From: Sphingopyxis fribergensis
GTDB lineage: Bacteria > Pseudomonadota > Alphaproteobacteria > Sphingomonadales > Sphingomonadaceae
DNA length: 64,000 nucleotides
NCBI RefSeq assembly: GCF_000803645.1
Contig: NZ_CP009122.1
Location: 2,208,501-2,272,500, forward strand
Direction: 5' to 3'
Under the pieces are notes generated by a model. It was not told the origin of the DNA, searched no databases, and worked only from the letters and a program-made list of their open reading frames with translations. A program made the translations under genes and the position numbers. Each line of letters begins with the position of its first letter. Position 1 is the first letter of the stretch. This document shows, piece after piece, positions 49,666-58,599 of this stretch.

Positions 49666-50052
49666 ATGACCAAATGGACATATGCCCGCGTCTTGCCCCC
49701 CCTACTTGCAGCCCCCTTTTTGTGCGCGATGGCACCCGGCGACATGAGCGTTGCCGCCTTCCTTGCTCGCGCGTCGTCGCTTGAGCGACTGGGACCGCTC
49801 GCGCTCGCGACCCCGCAAGGGAATCAGCTCAAGGGCGAAGTGATCGCGGCGGGCAAACGCTACAAGGCGCGGATCGACGCCGATCGCAAGGCGGGTCGCC
49901 GAACCACCAGTTGTCCGCCCGAATCGGGGTCGCTGTCACCCGATGAATGGCTTGCGCATTTGCGCCGCTATCCGGTGCAGGTTCGCAAATCGGTCAGCGT
50001 CTATTCGGCGTTCGATGCGCTGATGAAGAAACGCTATCCCTGCCCCGCCTGA
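49666..50052 (+). CDS. Small exported protein, unknown function
   Basis: I do not recognise this 128-aa protein. It begins with a plausible signal peptide (MTKWTYARVLPPLLAAPFLCAMA), then a helical, Ala/Leu-rich stretch ('SVAAFLARASSLERLGPLAL'), a Lys/Arg-rich middle and a C-terminal half with two Cys ('TTSCPPES' and the C-terminal 'YPCPA'), which could form a disulfide in the periplasm. ATG at 49666 is used; an upstream TTG would add eight residues. It lies 61 bp after ftsH and 37 bp before another exported protein. Confidence 0.6.
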   Translation: MTKWTYARVLPPLLAAPFLCAMAPGDMSVAAFLARASSLERLGPLALATPQGNQLKGEVIAAGKRYKARIDADRKAGRRTTSCPPESGSLSPDEWLAHLRRYPVQVRKSVSVYSAFDALMKKRYPCPA

Positions 50053-50089
50053 TGCGCCAATGGTACGACAAGGACCAAAGGAGACGGCG

Positions 50090-50575
50090 ATGATCGGCAA
50101 AATGTGGAATGGCCTGGCCTTTGCGGCCCTTCTCGCGGTGAGCACTCAACCCGTGGTGGCGCAGGGAACCGGCGCACTGACGAGCAAGATCGAACTCGAA
50201 AAATCGACCCCGACTTCCGAGGGCCAACCACCGAAAAAGACCTATGTCACACCCGATGTGGTTGTTCCCGGCGACCGCGTCCGCGTTGCCCTCACTTTCA
50301 CCAACAATGGCGCCGCCCCCGCAGCGGGGGTCAATCTGGTCAATCCAATCCCCGAAGGCCTGATGTTCGACGACACGGCCGATACGACAGGGTTCGGCGT
50401 CTCGACCGACGGCGGCAAAACGTTCGGCGCACTCGCGGCGCTCACGGTGTCCGTCGACGGTGCAGCCCCCCGTCCCGCCACTGCCGCCGACGTGACCCAT
50501 GTTCGCTGGCTGTGGCCCGATGCGATCGCGCCCGGCCAAAGCCGATCGGTCGCCTTTTTCGGGCGGGTTCGGTGA
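50090..50575 (+). CDS. Exported DUF11-like beta-sandwich protein
   Basis: A 161-aa secreted or periplasmic protein with a signal peptide ('MIGKMWNGLAFAALLAVSTQ', cleavage after VVA-Q). The mature part resembles a DUF11/CARDB-type Ig-like repeat: 'VVVPGDRVRVALTFTNNGAA' with 'AAGVNLVNPIPEGLMFDDTA' and 'VRWLWPDAIAPGQSRSVAFF', the usual alternation of hydrophobic strands ending in a 'G-x-x-x-x-V-x-F' strand. A strong AAGGAG box lies six bases before the ATG. Possible surface or cell-wall role; function unknown. Confidence 0.7.
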   Translation: MIGKMWNGLAFAALLAVSTQPVVAQGTGALTSKIELEKSTPTSEGQPPKKTYVTPDVVVPGDRVRVALTFTNNGAAPAAGVNLVNPIPEGLMFDDTADTTGFGVSTDGGKTFGALAALTVSVDGAAPRPATAADVTHVRWLWPDAIAPGQSRSVAFFGRVR

Positions 50576-50583
50576 TCCGCTAG

Positions 50584-51189
50584 ATGACGATCTATTGCGA
50601 TGAATCGGGCGGTCTCAACACCGGCGTGATGACCTTTTCCGCCGTCATGCTGACCCCCAAGGCCGCAGCCGACATCCACCTACGCTTTCGCAGCGTGACC
50701 GGGCTGCGTGGCGAGTTGAAAGGCAGCCGCATCAGCCTCGTCGAGCGCGCCTATCTGCTCGAACTCTTCGACCGCGCCGGCGGCCGCGCGTGGGTCGCCG
50801 TCGCCGAACGCGACAAGCTCGCGCAGAACCCCGGCGGCACCCTCCCCAGCGACCTCGCGCTTTATGGCGCGTTGCTCAACAGCGCGGTGGGTCACTGGCT
50901 GCCCGAAACCGGCGGCGTCTGTACCGATGTGGTGATCGACGACGGGCGCTATGATCCGAAAATTCTTTCGATTGTGCGGGAAGAGATACAGGCGGGGCTC
51001 GGCCAATGGGGCCGCGCGTCGTTGGCCGACAGCAAACGCAGCGACGGGGTGCAGATCGCCGATGTGATCGCCAACAGCCTGTTCAACATCACCGTCGGCT
51101 CGCCGCGCGCCTATCGCATCCAAAGGATCATCGAACCGATGCTGGCGTCGAAGGCGATCCGCGTCGCCGAGCTGACGCAGGTCGACTGA
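50584..51189 (+). CDS. DUF3800 domain protein
   Basis: A 201-aa protein beginning 'MTIYCDESGGLNTGVMTFSA', the D-E-S-G motif of the DUF3800 family (RNase H-like fold with acidic active-site residues). Further acidic conserved-looking positions are 'VVIDDGRYDPK' and 'SKRSDGVQIADVIANSLFNI', where the Asp residues near the C-terminus (QIADVIAN) are the family's second motif. It starts eight bases after the previous stop. Members are thought to be nucleases or nuclease-like, some near mobile or defence genes; nothing here shows such a role. Confidence 0.8.
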   Translation: MTIYCDESGGLNTGVMTFSAVMLTPKAAADIHLRFRSVTGLRGELKGSRISLVERAYLLELFDRAGGRAWVAVAERDKLAQNPGGTLPSDLALYGALLNSAVGHWLPETGGVCTDVVIDDGRYDPKILSIVREEIQAGLGQWGRASLADSKRSDGVQIADVIANSLFNITVGSPRAYRIQRIIEPMLASKAIRVAELTQVD

Positions 51190-51192
51190 CAC

Positions 51193-51219
51193 AAAAAGGG
51201 CCACAGTTTCCTGCGGCCC
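51193..51219 (-). terminator. Rho-independent terminator of rpoZ
   Basis: On the minus strand a GC-rich hairpin (stem 51219-51211 with 51206-51198, one mismatch, four-base loop) is followed directly by five T at 51197-51193. It lies about 25 bases after the rpoZ stop and also in the convergent gap after the DUF3800 gene, so it may stop both transcripts. Confidence 0.75.
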
Positions 51220-51244
51220 CCTTGGTGATCACATTGTGTCGCGC

Positions 51245-51589
51245 TTATTCGAAGTCGCTGCCACCGCCCGCGGGGCTGCGCGGGGGCGCGGCGGCGGTCA
51301 GGCGAAGTGCTTCGGCCGAGCGGCTGATCGAGCTGATTTCATCGGGCGTATCGTCATCGTCGACGACGACCTTCTGCATCGAAACGACCAGCGTTTCCTT
51401 GAGGTCCTTCGGACGCACGGTCTGTTCGGCGATCTCGCGCAGCGCGACAACCGGATTCTTGTCGCGGTCGCGGTCGACGGTCAGCTCCGAACCACCCGAA
51501 ATCTCGCGCGCACGGTGCGCCGAGAGCAGGACCAGGTCGAAACGGTTGGGAACTTTGTCGACGCAATCCTCGACGGTAACGCGGGCCAT
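51245..51589 (-). CDS. rpoZ: RNA polymerase omega subunit
   Basis: Small subunit that assists assembly of RNA polymerase and binds ppGpp together with beta prime in many proteobacteria. '[20 protein letters not shown]' and '[20 protein letters not shown]' with '[16 protein letters not shown]' are the omega signature. The C-terminal 35 residues are variable and acidic ('[14 protein letters not shown]'). 114 aa (E. coli omega 91 aa). AAGGAAAC precedes the ATG. Single gene with its own promoter and terminator. Confidence 0.96.
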   Translation of the reverse strand: MARVTVEDCVDKVPNRFDLVLLSAHRAREISGGSELTVDRDRDKNPVVALREIAEQTVRPKDLKETLVVSMQKVVVDDDDTPDEISSISRSAEALRLTAAAPPRSPAGGGSDFE

Positions 51590-51649
51590 ATTGTTTCCTT
51601 AGGTATAGGAGAGGCCAGCCCTTTGGAGGGGCGTGGCAGCAAGCGCTGC

Positions 51650-51678
51650 GCGCTAGCAGACCAGCCCTGATATGTCAA
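51650..51678 (-). promoter_or_regulatory. Candidate promoter of rpoZ
   Basis: A perfect -35 TTGACA lies at 51678-51673 on the minus strand, 17 bases before TAGCGC at 51655-51650, a poor -10. It is about 60 bases upstream of the rpoZ start. The -35 match is what carries this call. Confidence 0.35.
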
Positions 51679-51717
51679 TCAGAGCGCTACCCTTGCGGGC
51701 TTTGCGGACACCGGCCT

Positions 51718-52920
51718 ATGACCGGGATGATGACCGAAGCCCATAGCAATGTCGATTTGTCGCAAAGATTGACAGCCGACGTGGCCGGGCACCGGATCGC
51801 GCTGATTTTCGACGGCGAAGAGCGATTGGCGCGCCTGCTCGAACTGATCAACGGTGCGGCGCACAGCATCGACATCATCATGTATATTTTCGAGGACGAC
51901 GCTGCGGGCGGGCGCATCGTCGACGCCTTGCTGCTCGCCGCCAAGCGCGGCGTTCGCATTCGCGCCGTCATCGACAGCTTCGGATCGGGCGACACCCCCG
52001 ACACCCTGTTTACGCCGCTTCGCGAAGCGGGCGGCAGCGTCACCTTCTTCTCGCGTCGCTGGCGCTCGACCTATTTGATCCGCAACCACCAGAAACTGAT
52101 TCTCATTGACGAATATATCGCAGTAACCGGGGGCTTTAACATCGCAGATGCTTATCTGAGTCCACCACGCGGCGACTGCTGGTTCGACATTGGCATGATC
52201 GTCAAGGGTCCTACCGTCATGCGCGCGGCGCAATGGTTCGCGGAGATACACGACTACACGGTCAACGACGATGGCAAGCTCTTGATGCTGCGGCGGCTGA
52301 TCCGCGAATGGCCGGTCGACGGCGGTGCGGTGTCGTGGCTGGTCGGCGGGCCAACGCAGCGGCTGTCGCCATGGGCGCGCGCGGTGCGGGCCGATCTCGA
52401 AGACGCGAGGCAACTCGATATGGCGATGGCTTATTTCTCCCCGGGCCAGGGCATGCTCCGTCGGCTCGGGCGTGTAGCGCAGCGTGGCCGGGCGCGCTTT
52501 GTGATGGCGGGCAAGTCGGACAATCCGGCGACGATCGGCGCATCGCGGCTGCTTTATGGATATCTGTTGCGCAAGACCGCCGATGTCTGGGAATATCAGC
52601 CGTGCAAATTACATATGAAGCTGATCGTCATCGACGATGTCGTCTATATTGGGTCGGCCAATTTCGACGTCCGCAGCCTGTTCGTGAACGTCGAGGTGAT
52701 GGTACGGATCGCCGACGCGGGCTTTGCCGAAAAGATGCGCAACTTTCTCGGTCAGCTACGGCCCGACTGCGAAGTCGTCACGCCGGATTCGCACAAGGTG
52801 CGCGCCAGCTGGCTGACGCGCCTCCGCTGGACGCTCGCGTGGTTCGTCGTCGGCGTGGTCGATTATACAGTGTCGCGGAAATTGAACTTCGGGCTCGGCG
52901 ACCCCGACCCCGAAGTCTGA
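51718..52920 (+). CDS. Phospholipase D-family cardiolipin synthase-like protein
   Basis: PLD-superfamily enzyme with two HxKxxxxD motifs: 'RNHQKLILIDEYIAVTGGFN' near residue 124 and 'LHMKLIVIDDVVYIGSANFD' near residue 300. The spacing and the 'SIDIIMYIFEDDAAGGRIVD' N-terminal strand resemble cardiolipin synthases. Unlike E. coli ClsA it has no N-terminal transmembrane pair; 400 aa. It would condense phosphatidylglycerol (or related lipids) at the inner membrane. Convergent with a phospholipid methyltransferase-like gene, six bases apart, which supports a lipid role. Confidence 0.83.
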   Translation: MTGMMTEAHSNVDLSQRLTADVAGHRIALIFDGEERLARLLELINGAAHSIDIIMYIFEDDAAGGRIVDALLLAAKRGVRIRAVIDSFGSGDTPDTLFTPLREAGGSVTFFSRRWRSTYLIRNHQKLILIDEYIAVTGGFNIADAYLSPPRGDCWFDIGMIVKGPTVMRAAQWFAEIHDYTVNDDGKLLMLRRLIREWPVDGGAVSWLVGGPTQRLSPWARAVRADLEDARQLDMAMAYFSPGQGMLRRLGRVAQRGRARFVMAGKSDNPATIGASRLLYGYLLRKTADVWEYQPCKLHMKLIVIDDVVYIGSANFDVRSLFVNVEVMVRIADAGFAEKMRNFLGQLRPDCEVVTPDSHKVRASWLTRLRWTLAWFVVGVVDYTVSRKLNFGLGDPDPEV

Positions 52921-52926
52921 CGCCGC

Positions 52927-53565
52927 CTAGTCCTTCCAGCCCCAGAAGAGAAAGCAGGGCGGGACGTTGACCCATTCGAACGCATTGTCGATGCGGTTGA
53001 AGTGCGCCGCGAGGAAATCGCGCGCGCGGGCGCGGAATTGATAGACGAGGAAGGCGCCGCCGGGGCGAATCACGCGGTGCGTGGCGGCGGCAATCGCCGG
53101 GCCAACGCCAGCGGGCAGCGTCGAAAATGGCAAGCCCGAAAGGACATAGTCCGCCTGTTCAAAACCGTGCGCGCGCACGATCTCCTCGACATCGGCGGCC
53201 GAACCATGAACCGCAACGAAGCGGCTGTCGCGGATGTCCTTGCGAAGATAATCGATGAAGTCCTCGTTCGTGTCGATCGCGATCAGCGTCGCATCGCCCG
53301 ACATGCGTTCGAGCACGGGGCGGCAGAAGGTGCCAACACCGGGACCATATTCGACGAACAGCTTGGTGTTCTTCCAATCGACGGGCTTCAGCATATGGCG
53401 GATCAGCGTCGGCGACGACGGCACGATCGACCCCACCATCACCGGATGCTTGATGAAGCCGCGGACGAACATGCCCCACGGCCCGAAAAAGCGTTTGAGG
53501 CCCTCGCGCAGCCGACGGCCTAGCGGAGCTTTCTTTTCTTGGGCCTGCGCCCGCGGATTGGTCAT
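52927..53565 (-). CDS. Phospholipid N-methyltransferase-like protein (PmtA-type)
   Basis: SAM-dependent methyltransferase of 212 aa. 'FFGPWGMFVRGFIKHPVMVG' plus 'SIVPSSPTLIRHML' is the N-terminal amphipathic region of PmtA-type enzymes, and 'KLFVEYGPGVGTFCRPVL' is motif I (E/DxGxGxG). 'LIAIDTNEDFIDYLRKDI' is motif II and 'DYVLSGLPFSTLP' a motif IV-like PFS/LP block. Such enzymes methylate phosphatidylethanolamine toward phosphatidylcholine; a role in lipid methylation is supported by the neighbouring cardiolipin synthase-like gene, but substrate is unproven. Confidence 0.77.
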   Translation of the reverse strand: MTNPRAQAQEKKAPLGRRLREGLKRFFGPWGMFVRGFIKHPVMVGSIVPSSPTLIRHMLKPVDWKNTKLFVEYGPGVGTFCRPVLERMSGDATLIAIDTNEDFIDYLRKDIRDSRFVAVHGSAADVEEIVRAHGFEQADYVLSGLPFSTLPAGVGPAIAAATHRVIRPGGAFLVYQFRARARDFLAAHFNRIDNAFEWVNVPPCFLFWGWKD

Positions 53566-53711
53566 GTTGGCTTTCGCGTTGTTGCGGTTGCCAAAGGCGT
53601 GGCAAAATCGGCGCGTTGGCGCAAGGAAAGAGTCTGTCTTGACTCTGGACAGCGGGGCGCCCGCGTGTAGGGAGAGGCGGCGTTACCAACCAATGCCAGG
53701 AGGGGGCGAAC

Positions 53712-55028
53712 ATGGCGACGACATCGCATTCCATCCCCTCCGACCGCATGGCGGTGCTGTTTGCGGTGATGCTGGTCGCCGCCGCGGGCAACACCGCGAT
53801 GCAGTCGATACTCCCCGCGATCGGCGCGAAACTTCACATTCCCGACGTCTGGGTCAGTCTGGCGTTCAGCTGGTCGGCGCTGCTCTGGGTTCTCACCGCA
53901 CCGCATTGGGCGCGCCAGTCGGACAAGCGCGGGCGCAAGGCGCTGATGGCGCTGGGCGTGATCGGTTTCCTGTCGTCGATGGCGCTGTGCGGGCTGACCC
54001 TCTGGGCAGGGCTCCAGGGTTACCTCGCCGCGGGTGTGACTTTCATCGTCTTTGCGGTATTTCGCAGCCTCTATGGCGGCTTCGGTTCAGCGTCGCCCCC
54101 TGCGGTGCAGGCCTATGTCGCCGCGCGCACCGATCCCGAGCAGCGGACGCAGGCGCTTTCACTCGTCTCATCGTCCTTCGGCCTTGGCACCGTCATCGGC
54201 CCCGCTATCGCCCCGTTCTTCATCCTGCCGGTCGTCGGCCTCGCCGGGCCGTTGCTCGTCTTCGCGCTGATCGGGCTCGGCGTCCTGATCATGCTGCGCT
54301 GGCGCCTGCCCGACGACATGCCCCGCTATGCTGCGCGCGGTAACATCGCGGCCTATCCGGCCGCAGGCTCCTCTGAGGCGACGACCGACGAAAGCGAAGA
54401 CGATGTCGTGGATCCATCGGCAGCGGTCACTCCTGCCCTTCGTTGGACCGACACCCGCGTCCGGCCCTGGCTGCTCGCCGGACTGTTCGGCGGGCAGGCG
54501 CAAGCGATGGTGCTCGGTGTGATCGGCTTCCTGATCCTCGACCGCTTAAATCTGCGCCTGCGTCCCGACGAGGGCGCCGCGATGACGGGCATTGTCCTGA
54601 TGGCGGGCGCATTCGCGACCCTGCTCTCGCAATGGGGGCTCATTCCGCTGCTGAAGATGTCACCGCGGACTGCCGTGCTTTGCGGTGCCAGCCTTGGCGG
54701 GGCGGGAACCGTGATGACCGGTCTATCCTACGACTTCCACGGCATCATCATCGGCTTCGCGCTTGCCTCGCTCGGCTTCGGGCTGTTCCGCCCGGGTTTC
54801 ACGGCGGGCGCATCGCTATCGGTGCCGCGCCGCGACCAAGGGAGCGTCGCAGGAATGACCGCGTCGATCAACGGGTCGGCTTATATCGTGTCGCCAGCGG
54901 TCGGCGTGCTGCTCTATAACTGGCACCCGATGGTCGCTTACGGCTTGATGGCCGGATTTTGCGCCTGGCTGGTCCTGTGGGGCTGGTCAGCACTGAAGCT
55001 CAACCAGCCCAAGGACGAAAGGCTTTAG
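53712..55028 (+). CDS. Major facilitator superfamily transporter
   Basis: Twelve-helix membrane transporter of 438 aa. 'HWARQSDKRGRKALMALGVI' carries the MFS loop 2-3 motif (GxLaDrxGrkxxL-like), and 'FGLGTVIGPAIAPFFILPVV' is the motif C-like antiporter region. The central loop (residues ~210-250) is polar with several Glu/Asp/Thr. Proton-driven drug/solute efflux is plausible but the substrate is unknown. A GGAGGGG box precedes the ATG. Its last four bases overlap the stop of the convergent CDC48-like gene. Confidence 0.85.
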   Translation: MATTSHSIPSDRMAVLFAVMLVAAAGNTAMQSILPAIGAKLHIPDVWVSLAFSWSALLWVLTAPHWARQSDKRGRKALMALGVIGFLSSMALCGLTLWAGLQGYLAAGVTFIVFAVFRSLYGGFGSASPPAVQAYVAARTDPEQRTQALSLVSSSFGLGTVIGPAIAPFFILPVVGLAGPLLVFALIGLGVLIMLRWRLPDDMPRYAARGNIAAYPAAGSSEATTDESEDDVVDPSAAVTPALRWTDTRVRPWLLAGLFGGQAQAMVLGVIGFLILDRLNLRLRPDEGAAMTGIVLMAGAFATLLSQWGLIPLLKMSPRTAVLCGASLGGAGTVMTGLSYDFHGIIIGFALASLGFGLFRPGFTAGASLSVPRRDQGSVAGMTASINGSAYIVSPAVGVLLYNWHPMVAYGLMAGFCAWLVLWGWSALKLNQPKDERL

Positions 55029-57346
55029 TCGGTCGTCTCGTCGTGCTTGCGCTCGCGAACGGGCTTGAGCATGCCGGGCGCAAAGAAGCCGATCGGGTCG
55101 ACGCTCATCGCGTTCTGCTTGATCTCGCCCTGAATCTTTTCATAATCCTTTTCCATCGCCTCGGTCACAGAGGCGCGGGTGTCCTTCAGCGCGGTTTCGA
55201 AATCGGCCATCGTCACAGTTTTGCTGTCGAGCGAGCGCTTGAGCGCAGCAAGCCCGGCACGCCGCGTCAGATCTTCAAGGTCGGCTCCGGTAAAACGGTC
55301 CGACTTTTCAGCGAGCACCGCAAGGTCGACATCCTTCGCGAGCGGCATCTTGCCCGTCTGGATTTCAAGGATACGCCGGCGCCCTTCCTTGTCAGGCACG
55401 GCGACATAGATCAACTCGTCGAGCCGGCCCGGGCGAAGCAGCGCCGGGTCAATCAGGTTCGGGCGGTTGGTGGCGCCGATGACGACCACCGACTGCATCT
55501 CCTCGATCCCGTCCATCTCCGCGAGGATCGTGTTGACGACGCGTTCGGTCACCTGCGGTTCGCCCGACGCCCCGCTCCCGCGGGCGGGCACCAGGCTGTC
55601 GAGTTCATCGATGAAGATGATCGTCGGCGCCACGGCGCGCGCACGCGCAAACAGACGTGCAATCTGCTGCTCGCTCTCGCCATACCATTTGGAGAGCAGA
55701 TCCGACGATTTGATCGAGATAAAGTTGGCGTCTGATTCGCGCGCAGCCGCCTTCGCCAGCAAGGTCTTGCCGGTTCCCGGCGGGCCATAGAGCAGGAAGC
55801 CCTTGGCGGCCCGGATACCGAGCCGGCGGAACGCCTCTGGGTTCTTGAGCGGCAGTTCGATTCCCTCGATCAGCTTGTCGCGCGCGGCATCGAGCCCGCC
55901 GATGTCGCTCCACCGCGTCTTCGGCGCCTGCACCATCACTTCGCGCATCGCCGACGGCTGGACGCGTTTCAGCGCATTATTGAAGTCCTCGCGCGTGACG
56001 CGCAGTTCTTCGAGCACCTCGGCGGGAATCGTGCCTTCGGCCAGGTCAAGCTTCGGCATGATCCGCCGCACCGCCTCGATCGCGGCTTCGCGGGTCAGAG
56101 CCGCCATGTCGGCGCCGACGAATCCGAAGGTCGTACGCGCCAGTTCGGCAAGGTCGACATTCTCGGCGAGCGGCATACCGCGGGTATGGATACCGAGTAT
56201 CTCGCGGCGGCCACTCTCGTCAGGAACGCCGATCACGATCTCACGGTCGAAACGACCCGGACGGCGCAGCGCCTCGTCGATCGCGTCGGGGCGGTTGGTC
56301 GCGGCGATGACGACTAGGTTCGTCCGCGGCTCGAGCCCGTCCATCAACGTCAAAAGCTGCGCAACGAGCCGCTTCTCGGCCTCGCCCTGCACCTGCCCAC
56401 GCTTCGGCGCGATCGAATCGATTTCGTCGATGAACAGGATCGAGGGCGCAGCCTTCGCGGCGGCCTCGAACACGTCGCGCAGCCGCTTTTCGGACTCGCC
56501 GTACGCGCTGCCCATGATTTCGGGGCCGTTGATCAGGAAGAATTGAGCGTCGCTTTCATTGGCGACGGCACGGGCGAGCCGCGTCTTGCCCGTGCCCGGC
56601 GGGCCGTGCAGCAATACTCCGCGCGGCGGATCGACGCCGAGGCGCTGGAACAGCTCGGGATAGCGCAAAGGCAATTCGACCATCTCGCGAAGCTGGTCGA
56701 TCGTGTCGCCGAGACCGCCAAGATCGTCATAGGTGACGTCGGTGCGGCGCGCGTCCTGCGGCTCCTGATATTCGGGAAGCAGTTCGATTTCGGTATTTTC
56801 GTCGATGAAAACGAAGCCCTTGGGGGTCGCGGAAACAACGAGCAGGCGAACCTCGGCAAGCGCATAGGCGGGCGCGTTGAGCATCTGGCGGAGCTGCGGC
56901 GGCATGTCGCCCGACGGCAGCCGCTGCTGCCCAGCGGTCGCGACGGTATCGCCCGCGACGACCGGACGGCCAAAGAAGCTACGCTTCAACGCGTTCGCCG
57001 AACCTTGGAGGCGGAGATTCTCCTGCGCCGGCGCGAATACCACCCGCGCTGCCGGACGCGCTTCCACGCGGGTTAGTTCGACCATGTCTCCAGCGCCGGC
57101 GCCGGCATTGGCGCGCTGGAGGCCGTCGAGGCGGATGACTTCCAGCCCTTCATCCTCGGCGTAGGGCAACACGACGCGTGATGCGGTCTGCCGCTTGCCG
57201 CTGATCTGGACGATATCGCCTTCGGTGACGCCGAGCTCGGCCATCGCCGAGCGCGGGATACGCGCGATCCCACCGCCGCTTTCCTCGGCGCGGGCATTCG
57301 CCACCTGCAGTTTAACCAGTTTTTCCTTTACCGCCGCGTCGGCCAA
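55025..57346 (-). CDS. CDC48/VAT-type double AAA ATPase
   Basis: Hexameric unfoldase of the p97/VAT family, unusual in bacteria. An N-terminal CDC48-N double-psi barrel is seen ('SAMAELGVTEGDIVQISGKR', residues ~30-60). The D1 domain has Walker A 'LLHGPPGTGKTRLARAVANE' near residue 245 and Walker B 'ILFIDEIDSIAPKR'. The D2 domain has Walker A '[18 protein letters not shown]' near residue 520 and Walker B 'IIFIDELDSLVPAR', each with an arginine-finger region. 773 aa. The start is a TTG at 57346 with GGGAG seven bases upstream. Divergent from the LysR gene with about 100 bp between. Confidence 0.93.
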   Translation of the reverse strand: MADAAVKEKLVKLQVANARAEESGGGIARIPRSAMAELGVTEGDIVQISGKRQTASRVVLPYAEDEGLEVIRLDGLQRANAGAGAGDMVELTRVEARPAARVVFAPAQENLRLQGSANALKRSFFGRPVVAGDTVATAGQQRLPSGDMPPQLRQMLNAPAYALAEVRLLVVSATPKGFVFIDENTEIELLPEYQEPQDARRTDVTYDDLGGLGDTIDQLREMVELPLRYPELFQRLGVDPPRGVLLHGPPGTGKTRLARAVANESDAQFFLINGPEIMGSAYGESEKRLRDVFEAAAKAAPSILFIDEIDSIAPKRGQVQGEAEKRLVAQLLTLMDGLEPRTNLVVIAATNRPDAIDEALRRPGRFDREIVIGVPDESGRREILGIHTRGMPLAENVDLAELARTTFGFVGADMAALTREAAIEAVRRIMPKLDLAEGTIPAEVLEELRVTREDFNNALKRVQPSAMREVMVQAPKTRWSDIGGLDAARDKLIEGIELPLKNPEAFRRLGIRAAKGFLLYGPPGTGKTLLAKAAARESDANFISIKSSDLLSKWYGESEQQIARLFARARAVAPTIIFIDELDSLVPARGSGASGEPQVTERVVNTILAEMDGIEEMQSVVVIGATNRPNLIDPALLRPGRLDELIYVAVPDKEGRRRILEIQTGKMPLAKDVDLAVLAEKSDRFTGADLEDLTRRAGLAALKRSLDSKTVTMADFETALKDTRASVTEAMEKDYEKIQGEIKQNAMSVDPIGFFAPGMLKPVRERKHDETTD

Positions 57347-57452
57347 TGCGCGTCTCCCGCAAAATAGTCAGAATGCGAAGATAGGATGGTCGTTCCCGAT
57401 TTGCGACCCCCGCCGCCACAGCAACTTATGACGCACTGCACAAAATTCTGGC

Positions 57453-58367
57453 ATGTCCAGCAAGGTCATGTCATCATCGGCAACCGATATGCCACGCCTT
57501 CCCCCCATCAGCAGCATGGAAGCCTTTCTAGAGGTCGCCCGCCATGGCACGGTCAAAGCGGCCGCCATCGAACTCGGCCTGTCGATGCCCGCGCTGTCGC
57601 GCCGCATCCAGACGCTCGAACATGCCGTGGGCCGCCCGCTGTTCAACCGCCATCATCACGGCCTCAGCCTGACCGAAGCAGGCCGTGCGCTACACGAACA
57701 ATTATCGCCGATCCTCGACGAGCTGCGCACCGTGATAGGCCAGGTCGGCAGCCCCGACGCGTCGCTGCGCCTGCATCTCAACGTCCTGCCCCTCTTTGCT
57801 CAGCAGCGCCTGTTTCCGCGCCTTCCCGAACTGCGGAGCAAACACCCCGAACTGCATATCGACATCGACACCATGTCTCATGCCGAAGCGCGGCTGGGCG
57901 ACGGCATCGATGCGGCGATCGCCCTCGCCCGCTCGATCGACCCCGTGCTCTATGCGGCGCGGCTCGATCAGGACAAGGTCTTCCCGATTGCTTCGCGGAC
58001 GCTGACCGACGGCAACCGCGCGATCACCGTGCCCGAACAAATGCAGCGAATGACCATCCTGCTCCACCGCGAGATGCCCGAGACCTTTACCGAGTGGAAG
58101 AAGGCGATCGGCATGCCCTATCTGGAACCGGCCGGGATCGACTATTTCGATTCGGGGCCGCTGATGTTGGAGGCCGCGGCGCAGGGGATCGGCGTCGCCT
58201 TCATGCACGGCCATCACTTCGACGACGCGCACGATCCGCGCCTCGTCCGCTTGTTCGATTTCGATGTCGAAAGCCCGTACAGCTATTGGTTCGTGTGCCG
58301 CCCGCGCGCGCTGCGCCAGCCGGCGGTCAAGCTGTTCCACGACTGGCTGCTCGCGGCGAAAATCTAA
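57453..58367 (+). CDS. LysR-family transcriptional regulator
   Basis: LTTR of 304 aa. The N-terminal winged HTH is 'AFLEVARHGTVKAAAIELGL' with 'SMPALSRRIQTLEHAVGRPL' (residues ~23-65) and 'FNRHHHGLSLTEAGRALHEQ'. The C-terminal effector domain shows a GcvA-like 'PYSYWFVCRPRALRQPAVKL' end. Start uncertain: ATG at 57453 or the ATG at 57489. It is divergent from the CDC48-like gene, so it may control that gene or itself; the target is not shown by the sequence. Confidence 0.85.
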   Translation: MSSKVMSSSATDMPRLPPISSMEAFLEVARHGTVKAAAIELGLSMPALSRRIQTLEHAVGRPLFNRHHHGLSLTEAGRALHEQLSPILDELRTVIGQVGSPDASLRLHLNVLPLFAQQRLFPRLPELRSKHPELHIDIDTMSHAEARLGDGIDAAIALARSIDPVLYAARLDQDKVFPIASRTLTDGNRAITVPEQMQRMTILLHREMPETFTEWKKAIGMPYLEPAGIDYFDSGPLMLEAAAQGIGVAFMHGHHFDDAHDPRLVRLFDFDVESPYSYWFVCRPRALRQPAVKLFHDWLLAAKI

Positions 58368-58419
58368 CCGGCACGGCGCCCTGCAATCCCCTTCGGGCCG
58401 GTTCTCAAAGTCCGGAAAA

Positions 58420-58494
58420 TGGTGCTGCTGGACAGGATTGAACTGTCGACCTCGTCATTACCAATGACGCGCTCTACCACTGAGCTACAGCAGC
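58420..58494 (-). tRNA. tRNA-Thr(GGT)
   Basis: A complete cloverleaf can be drawn: acceptor stem of seven pairs (58494-58488 with 58430-58424), D arm GCTC...GAGC, anticodon stem CGTCA/TGACG around a loop with anticodon GGT, T loop TTCAATC, and encoded CCA at 58422-58420. The GGT anticodon decodes ACC/ACT, hence Thr. Confidence 0.93.
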
Positions 58495-58599
58495 AACCGG
58501 GATGCCGGCAAACACATGTTTGCTGGCAGGCGCGGCCTATGGCGGGGTGCCTTGCCCCTGTCAAGGTGCCAGGGTTGACGATGCGGCGATTTAGCGGGC

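Noticed and set aside
58366..58403. Inverted repeat AACCGGC/GCCGGTT after the LysR gene
   Set aside because: The loop is 24 bases and no T-run follows; too weak to call a terminator.
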